From the NCBI GenBank assembly GCA_934646845.1, contig CAKUEV010000074.1, positions 1 through 8,516 of the forward strand: 8,516 nt of DNA, read 5' to 3'. Within the stretch, counting starts at the first letter, position 1. Every line of letters begins with the position of its first letter. The stretch is from an uncultured Slackia sp. GTDB lineage: Bacteria; Actinomycetota; Coriobacteriia; Coriobacteriales; Eggerthellaceae. The translations under genes were made by a program, and so were the position numbers. Shown in pieces: positions 1 to 5,888 of this stretch. The notes beneath the pieces are model-generated. The model saw only the letters and a list, made by a program, of their open reading frames with translations, was not told the origin of the DNA and searched no databases.

Positions 1-5
1 GAAAA

Positions 6-46
6 GGGCCTGACTCCAGCGAAAGGCTGGGGCCAGGCCCGATTTT
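6..46 (+). terminator. Intrinsic terminator of an upstream gene outside the window
   Basis: A long hairpin is visible. GGGCCTG (6-12) pairs with CAGGCCC (34-40), there is one A/C mismatch, and an inner helix (14-20 with 26-32) closes on a short GAAAG loop. A TTTT run follows at 43-46 and an A-run (2-5) precedes the stem. This is the form of a Rho-independent terminator reading rightwards, probably ending a plus-strand gene left of the window. Confidence 0.6.
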
Positions 47-73
47 GCCTATTGACAATGTCCTGCTCATATT

Positions 74-105
74 AAAAGGCCCGTCATGCGACGGGCCTTT
101 TTCTT
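74..105 (+). terminator. Second, near-perfect intrinsic terminator, possibly bidirectional
   Basis: Bases 74-85 and 90-101 form a perfect 12-bp stem (AAAAGGCCCGTC against GACGGGCCTTTT) with a four-base loop ATGC. A T-rich tail follows on the plus strand. Read on the minus strand it also ends in four Ts, so it can stop transcription coming from the deformylase-like gene at 202-627 as well as rightward transcription that passes the first hairpin. Confidence 0.8.
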
Positions 106-201
106 TTGAGAACGGTGCGTTCCGGTTTCTGCTTGTTTGCGCACGGGAATTACGACAGGCGCTTCAAGCACCGACTCATGTATATTACCCGTTTGGGCCG
201 C

Positions 202-627
202 TTATACGAGCTTGCCCTTGCAGTGATCGACCATATGCTGGATCATTTGTGCTTCCCAACCTGCGAAGTCGCGCTTGCGATGCTTGAGCTCGCCATCGAC
301 GAGCTCATCAAAAGCGAGCTTCATGTGGTCGTAGCGGGTGACTTTGCTCAGCTGGTCTTCGGGGCGCGTGAGGCAGCCTTCTTCGGTCTTGAACGCGGCA
401 AGGCCAAGCATGATTTTGGGATTGTAAATCGCATGGGGCTTGTCGGATTCGTCCAGGTAAACGCACAGCGCTTTGGTCACGCCGATTTGGTTCGCAGCCA
501 GGCAGGCCGCGCCTTCGATAGATGCGAGCGTATCGATGAGATCTTGTGCCACGGAGGCGTCTTCTGCGGTGGCCGCTTCGCAGGGCGTGCTCAGAATGGC
601 ATCGTCAAAAACGAGCTCTTTAATCAT
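202..627 (-). CDS. Peptide-deformylase-like protein with altered catalytic motif
   Basis: A 141-residue protein of the short peptide deformylase family found in clostridia and actinobacteria. True deformylases remove the formyl group from the N-terminal methionine of new proteins using a metal held by one Cys and two His, with a catalytic Glu in HExDH. Motif 1 is seen at residues 39-49 (ending LAANQIG; Gln47 kept, but the usual glycines are replaced, with Cys at 42). Motif 2 is EEGCLT at 82-87 (metal ligand Cys85). Motif 3 reads HMVDH at 131-135, so both His ligands are present but the catalytic Glu is Met132. The codons in the DNA (CAT ATG GTC GAT CAC) confirm this. A GAAAGG ribosome site precedes the ATG. 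Fold assignment is secure; normal deformylase activity is doubtful. It may bind rather than cleave a substrate, or be a decaying paralogue. It lies 108 bases downstream of the bile salt hydrolase on the same strand. Confidence 0.85.
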   Translation of the reverse strand: MIKELVFDDAILSTPCEAATAEDASVAQDLIDTLASIEGAACLAANQIGVTKALCVYLDESDKPHAIYNPKIMLGLAAFKTEEGCLTRPEDQLSKVTRYDHMKLAFDELVDGELKHRKRDFAGWEAQMIQHMVDHCKGKLV

Positions 628-659
628 GATATGCCTTTCGGATTGGTTTCAACCCTTGC

Positions 660-665
660 ATTCTA
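660..665 (-). promoter_or_regulatory. Possible -10 box for the deformylase-like gene
   Basis: On the minus strand TAGAAT lies about 33 bases before the start codon at 627, with a poor -35 match (TCACGA) 17 bases further upstream. It could give the gene its own promoter separate from the bile salt hydrolase. Only the -10 resemblance is convincing. Confidence 0.3.
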
Positions 666-735
666 CCAGGTTGCGATGCGATTCGTGAGTGCGGTTTCCG
701 TGCTGGTTGTGAACACGCCCATCGGGAGTGCGCGT

Positions 736-1704
736 TTACTCGAATCTCTTCAGCTTGCATTCGATAAGCGCATTGTTATCGGCACGCTTGGCATCCTCAA
801 GACTTGCGTAGCGAATGGCAAAATCGTCGTAGGTATTGAAATAGTACCGACCCGTTGCGCCAGAGAAACAACTGGTGTAGACGGTTTTCTCAAATTCGCC
901 GTTCGACATCGCCGATGCCCCCTCGACCATCGAAACGTTACTCAGCGTGTGGAACATTCGCACCACATTGTCGCTCTCGCCCGATTTTGTGGGGTAGTTG
1001 GCGTTGAGGTAGGCGACTTTCACGAAGCGCGAGGGGGAGTATACGTCGCCAGGGATGCCCCTCATTCCGGCGCCTGCGCCGAAGGGTGCAAGTTCGGCGC
1101 GACCCCATGTGGCAGGTACGGGCATATCGGGCGTTGCGGTGATGTATGTGCGAAGGTTGGTAAGGTGCCATTCGAAGTTTGGATGATTCGCCAGCACATC
1201 GACGGGATTGTCGAACACGTGCAGGCCGTCGGCGCGCGACTCAACAACAATTGAGCGCGTGGCGTCGCCAATGATCCAATGAAGATATGAAACGGGGAAG
1301 TACTCGTTAAAGGGCTTTTCGATGATGAGCGAATTTGCGAGCGCAGCTTCGACTTCATCGACGGTTTCGAAATTGGCTGCTACCCAGGTGGGGAATTCGT
1401 ATGCCGCGATGTTGGTTTTGCCCTTGATGGAATTCGGCGCGTATTCAGCGCATCCCGGGTGGTTCAGGCCGGCCACGGCAAGTCCCGCGTCGTTTCCACA
1501 GTCGAAGAACAGGGGGTAGTTCTGGAATTCGACGCACATGCCGATGACGGCATGTTTTGCCGGGGTCGATTCGTCAAACGCCCAAGGAATCATGAATCCT
1601 TTTGGCATAATGCGAACGTTCTCGCCGTATCCGCAGCTCCAATCGAGGTTGCGGCCAAGGAAGACGGATCCTTCTTCATTTGAAAAACGAACTGCTGTGC
1701 ACAT
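736..1704 (-). CDS. bsh: Bile salt hydrolase (choloylglycine hydrolase family)
   Basis: A 322-residue N-terminal-nucleophile hydrolase that cleaves the amide bond of glycine- or taurine-conjugated bile acids, acting in the cytoplasm. It resembles bifidobacterial bile salt hydrolase along its whole length, and 322 residues is typical. The expected active-site residues are present: Cys2 (nucleophile after Met removal), Arg18 and Asp21 in GRNLDW, Asn81 in AGLNHPG, Asn173 in LANHP, and Arg226 in SPSRF. The reading frame stays open upstream to 1893, but the start must be the ATG at 1704. Only this places Cys at position 2, and AAAGGAG (1711-1717) sits six bases before it. The glycine-rich GAGAG at 209-213 lies where the substrate-selectivity loop is expected; a preference for glycine conjugates is only a guess. 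The gene is divergent from the MFS pump at 2232. Confidence 0.96.
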   Translation of the reverse strand: MCTAVRFSNEEGSVFLGRNLDWSCGYGENVRIMPKGFMIPWAFDESTPAKHAVIGMCVEFQNYPLFFDCGNDAGLAVAGLNHPGCAEYAPNSIKGKTNIAAYEFPTWVAANFETVDEVEAALANSLIIEKPFNEYFPVSYLHWIIGDATRSIVVESRADGLHVFDNPVDVLANHPNFEWHLTNLRTYITATPDMPVPATWGRAELAPFGAGAGMRGIPGDVYSPSRFVKVAYLNANYPTKSGESDNVVRMFHTLSNVSMVEGASAMSNGEFEKTVYTSCFSGATGRYYFNTYDDFAIRYASLEDAKRADNNALIECKLKRFE

Positions 1705-1710
1705 GCGAAT

Positions 1711-1717
1711 CTCCTTT
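1711..1717 (-). promoter_or_regulatory. Ribosome binding site deciding the bsh start
   Basis: The minus strand reads AAAGGAG six bases before the ATG at 1704. No comparable site precedes the first in-frame ATG at 1893, so it supports the 322-residue product with N-terminal Met-Cys. Confidence 0.85.
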
Positions 1718-1955
1718 CCCGCTCTTTTCGATGTGTCCATCATGCGACGGCCCTTTTGGCTACACAAGTGCGGTTGGGGTATTGTTCGGCGTCCGTTACG
1801 CGCTCGTTGAATGGCGTTGAGTGCTTGTGATGCTATGCGTGGGATTTCCTTTTGAATTCGGGCCGTCTCTGCCAACATGAAAGTGGCCGACACGCATTAA
1901 GCTGCACGCATTCTGCTTTCTTTTGGGAAGGAAATCGACATTATCCCAGATGAGC

Positions 1956-1972
1956 GAATGAAATTCGTTCAT
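1956..1972. promoter_or_regulatory. Dyad element, candidate repressor operator
   Basis: GAATGAA-A-TTCGTTC (1956-1970) is a 15-base near-palindrome with one mismatch. Overlapping it, ATGAA-N5-TTCAT (1958-1972) is a perfect inverted repeat. Its size and position between divergent genes suit a MarR- or TetR-type operator, but no regulator gene is in the window, so this is inference. Confidence 0.35.
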
Positions 1973-2007
1973 AATCGCATATCTCGCTCCTACGCCAAGA
2001 CGAATGT

Positions 2008-2020
2008 AAATTCACAATTT
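2008..2020. promoter_or_regulatory. Second dyad just upstream of the pump promoter
   Basis: AAATT-CAC-AATTT is a perfect 5+3+5 palindrome that ends seven bases before the proposed -35 box. It may be an operator or activator site, or simply AT-rich promoter DNA. Confidence 0.3.
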
Positions 2021-2026
2021 CAACGC

Positions 2027-2056
2027 TTACGAAACGGCGTGCTTTTCTGCTATAAA
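2027..2056 (+). promoter_or_regulatory. Promoter of the leader and MFS pump
   Basis: TATAAA (2051-2056) is a good -10 box, with TTACGA (2027-2032) as a weaker -35 at a spacing of 18. Transcription would begin near 2063, about 14 bases before the mini-ORF ATG and about 22 bases before the terminator stem. Confidence 0.55.
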
Positions 2057-2076
2057 AGAATCAATTAGTGGTAGTC

Positions 2077-2103
2077 ATGGGCTCAAGAGCCCCGCAAGGA
2101 TGA
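2077..2103 (+). CDS. Possible leader mini-ORF (MGSRAPQG)
   Basis: ATG at 2077 opens an eight-codon frame closed by TGA at 2101-2103. From codon 4 on it lies inside the 5' arm of the terminator hairpin (2085-2100), so a ribosome on it would stop that hairpin from forming. The upstream sequence GTGGTAG is only a poor ribosome site. Translation is therefore unproven, and the call rests on position rather than on composition. Confidence 0.3.
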   Translation: MGSRAPQG

Positions 2104-2134
2104 AAGCTTATCGTCCTTGCGGGGCTCTTTTTTT
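2085..2134 (+). terminator. Strong intrinsic terminator in the pump leader (attenuator)
   Basis: Bases 2085-2100 pair perfectly with 2114-2129 (16 bp, GC-rich core GCCCCGCAAGG) around a 13-base loop, followed by a run of Ts to 2134. Read on the minus strand there is no T-run, so it acts rightwards only. No plus-strand gene ends here, because bsh reads away from it. It stands between a promoter and the MFS coding region and most likely controls read-through into that gene. An independent small RNA of about 70 nt is the alternative. Confidence 0.85.
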
Positions 2135-2231
2135 GTTGCATTGAAAAGGTATGTTACGAGCTTTTCGGGTTTCGTTATCGCCCGACCGCCACGTTTATTG
2201 GCTTCTGTTGAAAGGAATTGGTCGCACATTT

Positions 2232-3719
2232 ATGTCTCATAGTTTTAATGAAGCGCGCGTGAAGGTTGCGCACCCCTATCTCACAATGATGGGTTTGTAT
2301 CTGGGTGGTTTTACCGGCATGTTCAGCGAGACGTGCTTGAATATCGCCTTGCCTCAGCTTGGCGTGGCATTTGGCGTCGATACCGCCATCACACAATGGC
2401 TCGTCATTGGATACATGCTGGTAATCGGCCTTGTCATGCCTTTTGCGAGCATTCTTATGAAGTGGTTTTCCATTCGCAAGCTCACGCTGTTTTCTCTTGG
2501 TATGTTTATCGCAGGTTCGCTCGTGAGCGGCTGTGCCCCTACGTTCGAGGTGCTGTTGTTTGGGCGACTGGTGCAAGGCATCGGCACGGGTCTGGTTCTT
2601 CCCATGATGTTCTCTATGGTGCTCGAGGTGTTTCCTCCTTGCAAAATTGGTGCGGCAATGGGCGTGACGGCACTCATTATTATGTTCGCTCCTGCCATTG
2701 GTCCCACGCTTTCGGGCATTCTTTTGGGTATCTTTTCCTGGCGCGCGATTTTCTTCTCGTTCGTTGGTGTGCTTGCGGTTGGTGTCGCCTTTGCTTCGAA
2801 ATTCCTCGTGAACCCCTATGAATTGACGCGACCGAGCGTCGATGCTCTTTCGTGTGTGCTTTCATGCATCGGCTTCGGCGGACTTGTTCTTGGCGTCGGC
2901 CTCGCGAGCTCGTACGGTTGGGCGAGCGCTCAGGTTCTTGCGCCTCTCGCGTGCGGCATTGTTGCGCTTGTATGGTACGTGCGCCGTCAGCTGATGATCG
3001 ATGTGCCCATTATCAATGTGCGCATCTTTGGCATTCGCGGTTTCGTTTTGGGCGGTGCTGCCATGATGCTCAACTTCGGCATCACGCTTTCGGCGATGTT
3101 CTTGCTGCCGCAGTTCATTCAGAATGCAATGGGTGTCGCTGTTGCCATGACGGGCATTATCATGCTTCCGGGCGGCATCGTGAACGCCATTGTATCAATG
3201 CTTGCTGGTCGCTTGTACGACCGCGTGGGCGCTCGCATTCCCGCGCGTATTGGTTTCGCGCTTTCGATTGCGGGTTCGATTATGTTGCTGCTTGCGATGG
3301 GGTCGAGCACGATCGCATACGTGATTGTTGCGCATATCGTGCTCATGATCGGCGTGCCGCTCGCTATGTCTCCGTGCCAGACGAGTGCCTTAAATTCGTT
3401 GCCCCCGCAGCTTTCCGCCGATGGCTCCACTGCGTTGAATACGATGCAGCAGGTGCTTGGTGCAATCGCGACCGCAGTTGCGACGAGCCTTTTGGGCTTG
3501 GGCCAGGCGAGTTATTACGCTGCTGGCGGCACATCTGCGGCAGAGGCCTTCACGGCCGGATCGCATTGGGGCTTTGCGTTCACGTTTGTTTTGGCTGTGT
3601 GTGGTTTGCTCGTGGCGCTCATGCTGAAGCAACGTGCGGAAAAGACCGACGTTGTTCCAGAGATGGAGCTGCATGAAATGAAAGCGTGCGCGCCTGCGCA
3701 GCCTGCCGGTGAGCGATAG
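2232..3719 (+). CDS. MFS efflux pump, DHA2 (14-helix, EmrB/QacA/LmrB) family
   Basis: A 495-residue inner-membrane protein with many hydrophobic segments, of the length usual for 14-helix drug:proton antiporters. Family signs include NIALPQL after the first helix (37-43), GRLVQG in helix 4 (111-116), the antiporter motif C region APAIGP...G (153-162), and a motif-A-like GRLYDRVGAR in the second half. The C-terminal tail is polar. The frame is open from an ATG at 2151, but the 27 residues this adds look unlike a membrane protein start, and AAAGG there touches the ATG. I chose ATG 2232, although its AAAGGA (2211-2216) is rather far away (15 bases). Such pumps export drugs, dyes or bile acids. 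Divergence from bsh suggests bile acid export, but the substrate cannot be read from the sequence. Expression is probably set by the leader terminator. Confidence 0.9.
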   Translation: MSHSFNEARVKVAHPYLTMMGLYLGGFTGMFSETCLNIALPQLGVAFGVDTAITQWLVIGYMLVIGLVMPFASILMKWFSIRKLTLFSLGMFIAGSLVSGCAPTFEVLLFGRLVQGIGTGLVLPMMFSMVLEVFPPCKIGAAMGVTALIIMFAPAIGPTLSGILLGIFSWRAIFFSFVGVLAVGVAFASKFLVNPYELTRPSVDALSCVLSCIGFGGLVLGVGLASSYGWASAQVLAPLACGIVALVWYVRRQLMIDVPIINVRIFGIRGFVLGGAAMMLNFGITLSAMFLLPQFIQNAMGVAVAMTGIIMLPGGIVNAIVSMLAGRLYDRVGARIPARIGFALSIAGSIMLLLAMGSSTIAYVIVAHIVLMIGVPLAMSPCQTSALNSLPPQLSADGSTALNTMQQVLGAIATAVATSLLGLGQASYYAAGGTSAAEAFTAGSHWGFAFTFVLAVCGLLVALMLKQRAEKTDVVPEMELHEMKACAPAQPAGER

Positions 3720-3722
3720 CGC

Positions 3723-3754
3723 CAACGGTTGGATTCAAAAATGCAGAACCGTTG
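3723..3754. repeat. Inverted repeat after the MFS pump gene
   Basis: CAACGGTT (3723-3730) and AACCGTTG (3747-3754) form a perfect 8-bp stem with a 16-base loop, immediately after the stop codon. No T-run follows, so it may stabilise the mRNA 3' end rather than terminate. Confidence 0.4.
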
Positions 3755-3783
3755 ATGTGACATGTGGCCGCGTCGCGATGCGC

Positions 3784-3821
3784 AAGAAGGGGGCGTCTAA
3801 TTGAAGGGCGCTCCTTCTTTA
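3784..3821 (+). terminator. Imperfect terminator between the convergent transporters
   Basis: AAGAAGG (3784-3790) pairs with CCTTCTT (3813-3819). The helix continues with a G-T wobble and one bulged G through 3792-3797 against 3807-3811, and TTT ends the arm. It would serve the pump gene ending at 3719. For the gene ending at 3850 in the other direction it has only a weak pyrimidine tail (CCCCCTTCTT). Confidence 0.5.
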
Positions 3822-3849
3822 TCTGGGGTGGTATTTCCTGTCGCTTTTG

Positions 3850-5013
3850 CTAGTTGTGGCGTTTCACGATTGCAACCATGACAAGCCCGATCACGGTAAC
3901 GCCCGCGATAATGAGCATTACCAGCGGAAGGCCGTAGGCATCGCCCGCCATTCCTAAAAGCGGCTCCACAATGCCGCCAACACAAATAACGACGCCGTAC
4001 GATATACCCGATGCGGTTCCCAGATGACGGGGCACGTAGCTCATGCCCAAGGCGACGAAAGAAGGGTAGAACAGGTTGGCCGCGCAGGTGAGCAAGCACA
4101 CGAGTACCACGGCCGAGACGAGTGAGCGGTTGAATGCGAACGCGACCAGGCATAAAGCGAGAATTCCGAAACAGAGATAGGCGATTCTGAACACGCCTGC
4201 GCGTTCGGTGATGCGGCCCGATATCGCCGTTGCAACGGCTCCCGCAATAGCGAATACCGAAAGCATGAGCGAGCCGAACGTTTCGCCTTGGCCGAGCACG
4301 CTCACGAAGAACAACGGTATAAATGCCATAAGTCCGTATTCGACGATCGATCGGCATGAAAGCACGCCCATTGCGAGGGCAAAATTTCCCCAGCGCTCGG
4401 GTTTTGCGTCTTTCTGCGTAGTTGAATTCTTGGCGATTCCTAGCGAAAGGAAGCGCTTATTGAATGCGAGCAGGACCATTGCGCAGATGGTCGTGGGGAA
4501 GAGGAAAGCGAGCGTTCCGTGCATGCCAAAGGCGGTAAGGAAGACGGCAGCCATAAGCGGCCCTACGAAAAAGCCGATGTTGCCGCCAACGGCGAAAATA
4601 GACATGCCGTTTGCTTTGCGCGCGCCCGCGGCGAGGTTTGACAGGCGTCCGCCTTCAGGGTGGAACATCGCCACGCCAATGCCCGATACCATGGCTGAGG
4701 CAAGCACCGTCCAATAGGCATCGAAAAAACCGATGCCACACATGCCGAGCCCTGCGAGGAAAACGCCGAGTGCCATGAACCAGGGGCATGCCCTGTGGTC
4801 GCCGATGGCGCCGAAGAGCGGCTGGATAACCGCCGATGCGATATTCGCGGCGAATATGAGCCCGGCGACCGCAGTATAGGAATATCCGTCGTACATCACC
4901 AAAAACGGAAGCGTTGCCGAAAGCGCGCCTTGGTTGATATCGGCGCAAATGTGCCCGGTCATGCAAAGGTAGTTGACGAGTTTGTCTTCTTTTCGAGTCG
5001 CAATCATCGACAT
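3850..5013 (-). CDS. MFS transporter, fosmidomycin-resistance (Fsr) type
   Basis: A 387-residue, mostly hydrophobic protein with about 12 predicted membrane segments. Fsr-like features are GHICADINQGAL in the first helix region (20-31), the MFS motif A GAIGDH after helix 2 (68-73), and the characteristic FHPEGGR (117-123) after helix 4. Relatives include Escherichia coli Fsr, which exports fosmidomycin; most family members have no known substrate. Two in-frame ATGs (5013 and 5007) are possible. GAAAG just before the first fits the second slightly better, a difference of two residues. It follows the radical SAM gene by 54 bases on the same strand, so the two may be co-transcribed. Confidence 0.9.
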   Translation of the reverse strand: MSMIATRKEDKLVNYLCMTGHICADINQGALSATLPFLVMYDGYSYTAVAGLIFAANIASAVIQPLFGAIGDHRACPWFMALGVFLAGLGMCGIGFFDAYWTVLASAMVSGIGVAMFHPEGGRLSNLAAGARKANGMSIFAVGGNIGFFVGPLMAAVFLTAFGMHGTLAFLFPTTICAMVLLAFNKRFLSLGIAKNSTTQKDAKPERWGNFALAMGVLSCRSIVEYGLMAFIPLFFVSVLGQGETFGSLMLSVFAIAGAVATAISGRITERAGVFRIAYLCFGILALCLVAFAFNRSLVSAVVLVCLLTCAANLFYPSFVALGMSYVPRHLGTASGISYGVVICVGGIVEPLLGMAGDAYGLPLVMLIIAGVTVIGLVMVAIVKRHN

Positions 5014-5067
5014 GCTTTCATACTTGATGAATTGGGTTGCGCCGGCCGCGGCATAGCGACGCTCGGG

Positions 5068-5697
5068 CTAATCGACCCAGGCGCGAATGCGGTAACGTAC
5101 GCCGAGTTCATCGCAGATGGCCTGGCATTTCGCTTCGTCCTCGTGCGAAATGGTGGTTTCGACGGTCGTCATGATTACGTTCGGCACGTATTTGCGAACT
5201 TCGCGCGCGAAATCGAGCATGCCTTGGAATGCGGCGTCGCCGAATTTGCTGCGAACGAGTTCGTGGTATTCGTCAGCGTTGGGCGTATTCAGCGAAATGG
5301 AAACCGTGTCGACAATACCTTCGAACTCAGGCGCGATATCCCGCCTGTTGATGAGGCTGCCCTGGCCGTTGGTGTTTACGCGAATGGGCAGGTTGTAGCG
5401 ACGCTTTACTTCGGCTGCGACCTGTTTGAGGATTTCGAACGCGCATGTTGGCTCGCCGAATCCACAGAAAACGACTTCACGGTAGGCGCTCATATCCTGT
5501 TCGTCGAAAGCCGCCATGACTTCCTCGAAGGAAGGCTCATGCTCGAGCCACAGTACGTTGTCGGCCCCTTCGCCGTTTTTGCCGACGCCCGTTGCGGTTT
5601 GGCGTATGCAGAACGTACATGCGCAACTGCAGCGGTTCGTGAGATTGACGTAGAGTCCGTTGTGGACGGGGTAGACGATTGTTTCGGCTTTGAGCAT
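5068..5697 (-). CDS. TatD-associated radical SAM protein
   Basis: A 209-residue radical S-adenosylmethionine enzyme. It starts with GLYVNLTNRC and has the iron-sulfur motif C23-x3-C27-x2-C30 (Cys25 is an extra cysteine), then FCGFGEPT (77-84) as the SAM-binding GGE-like motif, IRVNTNGQG and SISLN strands. This order and wording match the family defined as radical SAM proteins associated with TatD nucleases, whose reaction is unknown. The usual partner tatD is not adjacent here; the neighbours are a pyridoxal kinase (upstream, 191-base gap) and the Fsr-type transporter (downstream, 54-base gap). An AAAGAAG ribosome site precedes the ATG. Family assignment is firm; function is not. Confidence 0.9.
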   Translation of the reverse strand: MLKAETIVYPVHNGLYVNLTNRCSCACTFCIRQTATGVGKNGEGADNVLWLEHEPSFEEVMAAFDEQDMSAYREVVFCGFGEPTCAFEILKQVAAEVKRRYNLPIRVNTNGQGSLINRRDIAPEFEGIVDTVSISLNTPNADEYHELVRSKFGDAAFQGMLDFAREVRKYVPNVIMTTVETTISHEDEAKCQAICDELGVRYRIRAWVD

Positions 5698-5816
5698 TCT
5701 GAACTTCTTTCAACCTAGTGGGGTTTCTATTGGAGCGACCTGATGGAGATGCACGCGAGGTTGCCGTTCGCTTCGCGTGGTATGCAGCCGTTTCGGTTCT
5801 CGTTTTGGAAGAACGT

Positions 5817-5845
5817 GGGGGTTGACCGTTTATCGGGTCGCCCCC
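5817..5845. repeat. GC-rich hairpin after the pyridoxal kinase gene
   Basis: GGGGGT (5817-5822) pairs with GCCCCC (5840-5845) and GACC (5824-5827) with GGTC (5836-5839), with one bulged T and an eight-base loop. It lies 44 bases beyond the kinase stop in the direction of transcription. It has no T-run on either side, so it may be a weak terminator or a 3'-end stabiliser before the radical SAM gene. Confidence 0.45.
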
Positions 5846-5888
5846 AATGGAAACTACTCTACGCTTCCTTGGTCATGTTTGCGTAGCG

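Larger units (their letters stand above)
1705..2231. other. Divergent intergenic region between bsh and the MFS pump
   Basis: These 527 bases hold no convincing protein gene. Bases 1705-1893 are open in the bsh frame but do not look like an N-terminal part of that family. For bsh, a weak -35/-10 pair (TTGTGT, 17 bases, CATGAT) can be drawn on the minus strand around 1740-1770; I would not rely on it. The right half carries two dyads, a plus-strand promoter, a mini-ORF and a terminator, listed separately. Confidence 0.7.

Noticed and set aside
106..1254. 382-codon plus-strand open frame
   Set aside because: It lies opposite the deformylase-like gene and bsh, has no ribosome site, and its translation resembles no family; it is a shadow of the real minus-strand genes.
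2063..2134. Classical metabolite riboswitch or T-box in the pump leader
   Set aside because: The leader is only about 70 nt with one hairpin and shows no T-box, TPP, FMN, SAM or similar core; the mini-ORF/attenuator model fits better.
2151..2231. N-terminal extension of the MFS pump from ATG 2151
   Set aside because: The purine run touches the ATG with almost no spacing and the extra 27 residues do not look like a family N-terminus; ATG 2232 is preferred, though its own ribosome site is distant.
2852..3676. 274-codon plus-strand frame inside the MFS pump gene
   Set aside because: It is the +1 shadow of the pump, rich in Cys, Arg and His in a way typical of out-of-frame reading.
4795..5718. 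307-codon plus-strand frame opposite the radical SAM and Fsr genes
   Set aside because: Both minus-strand proteins match known families along their length, and this frame only mirrors their codons.
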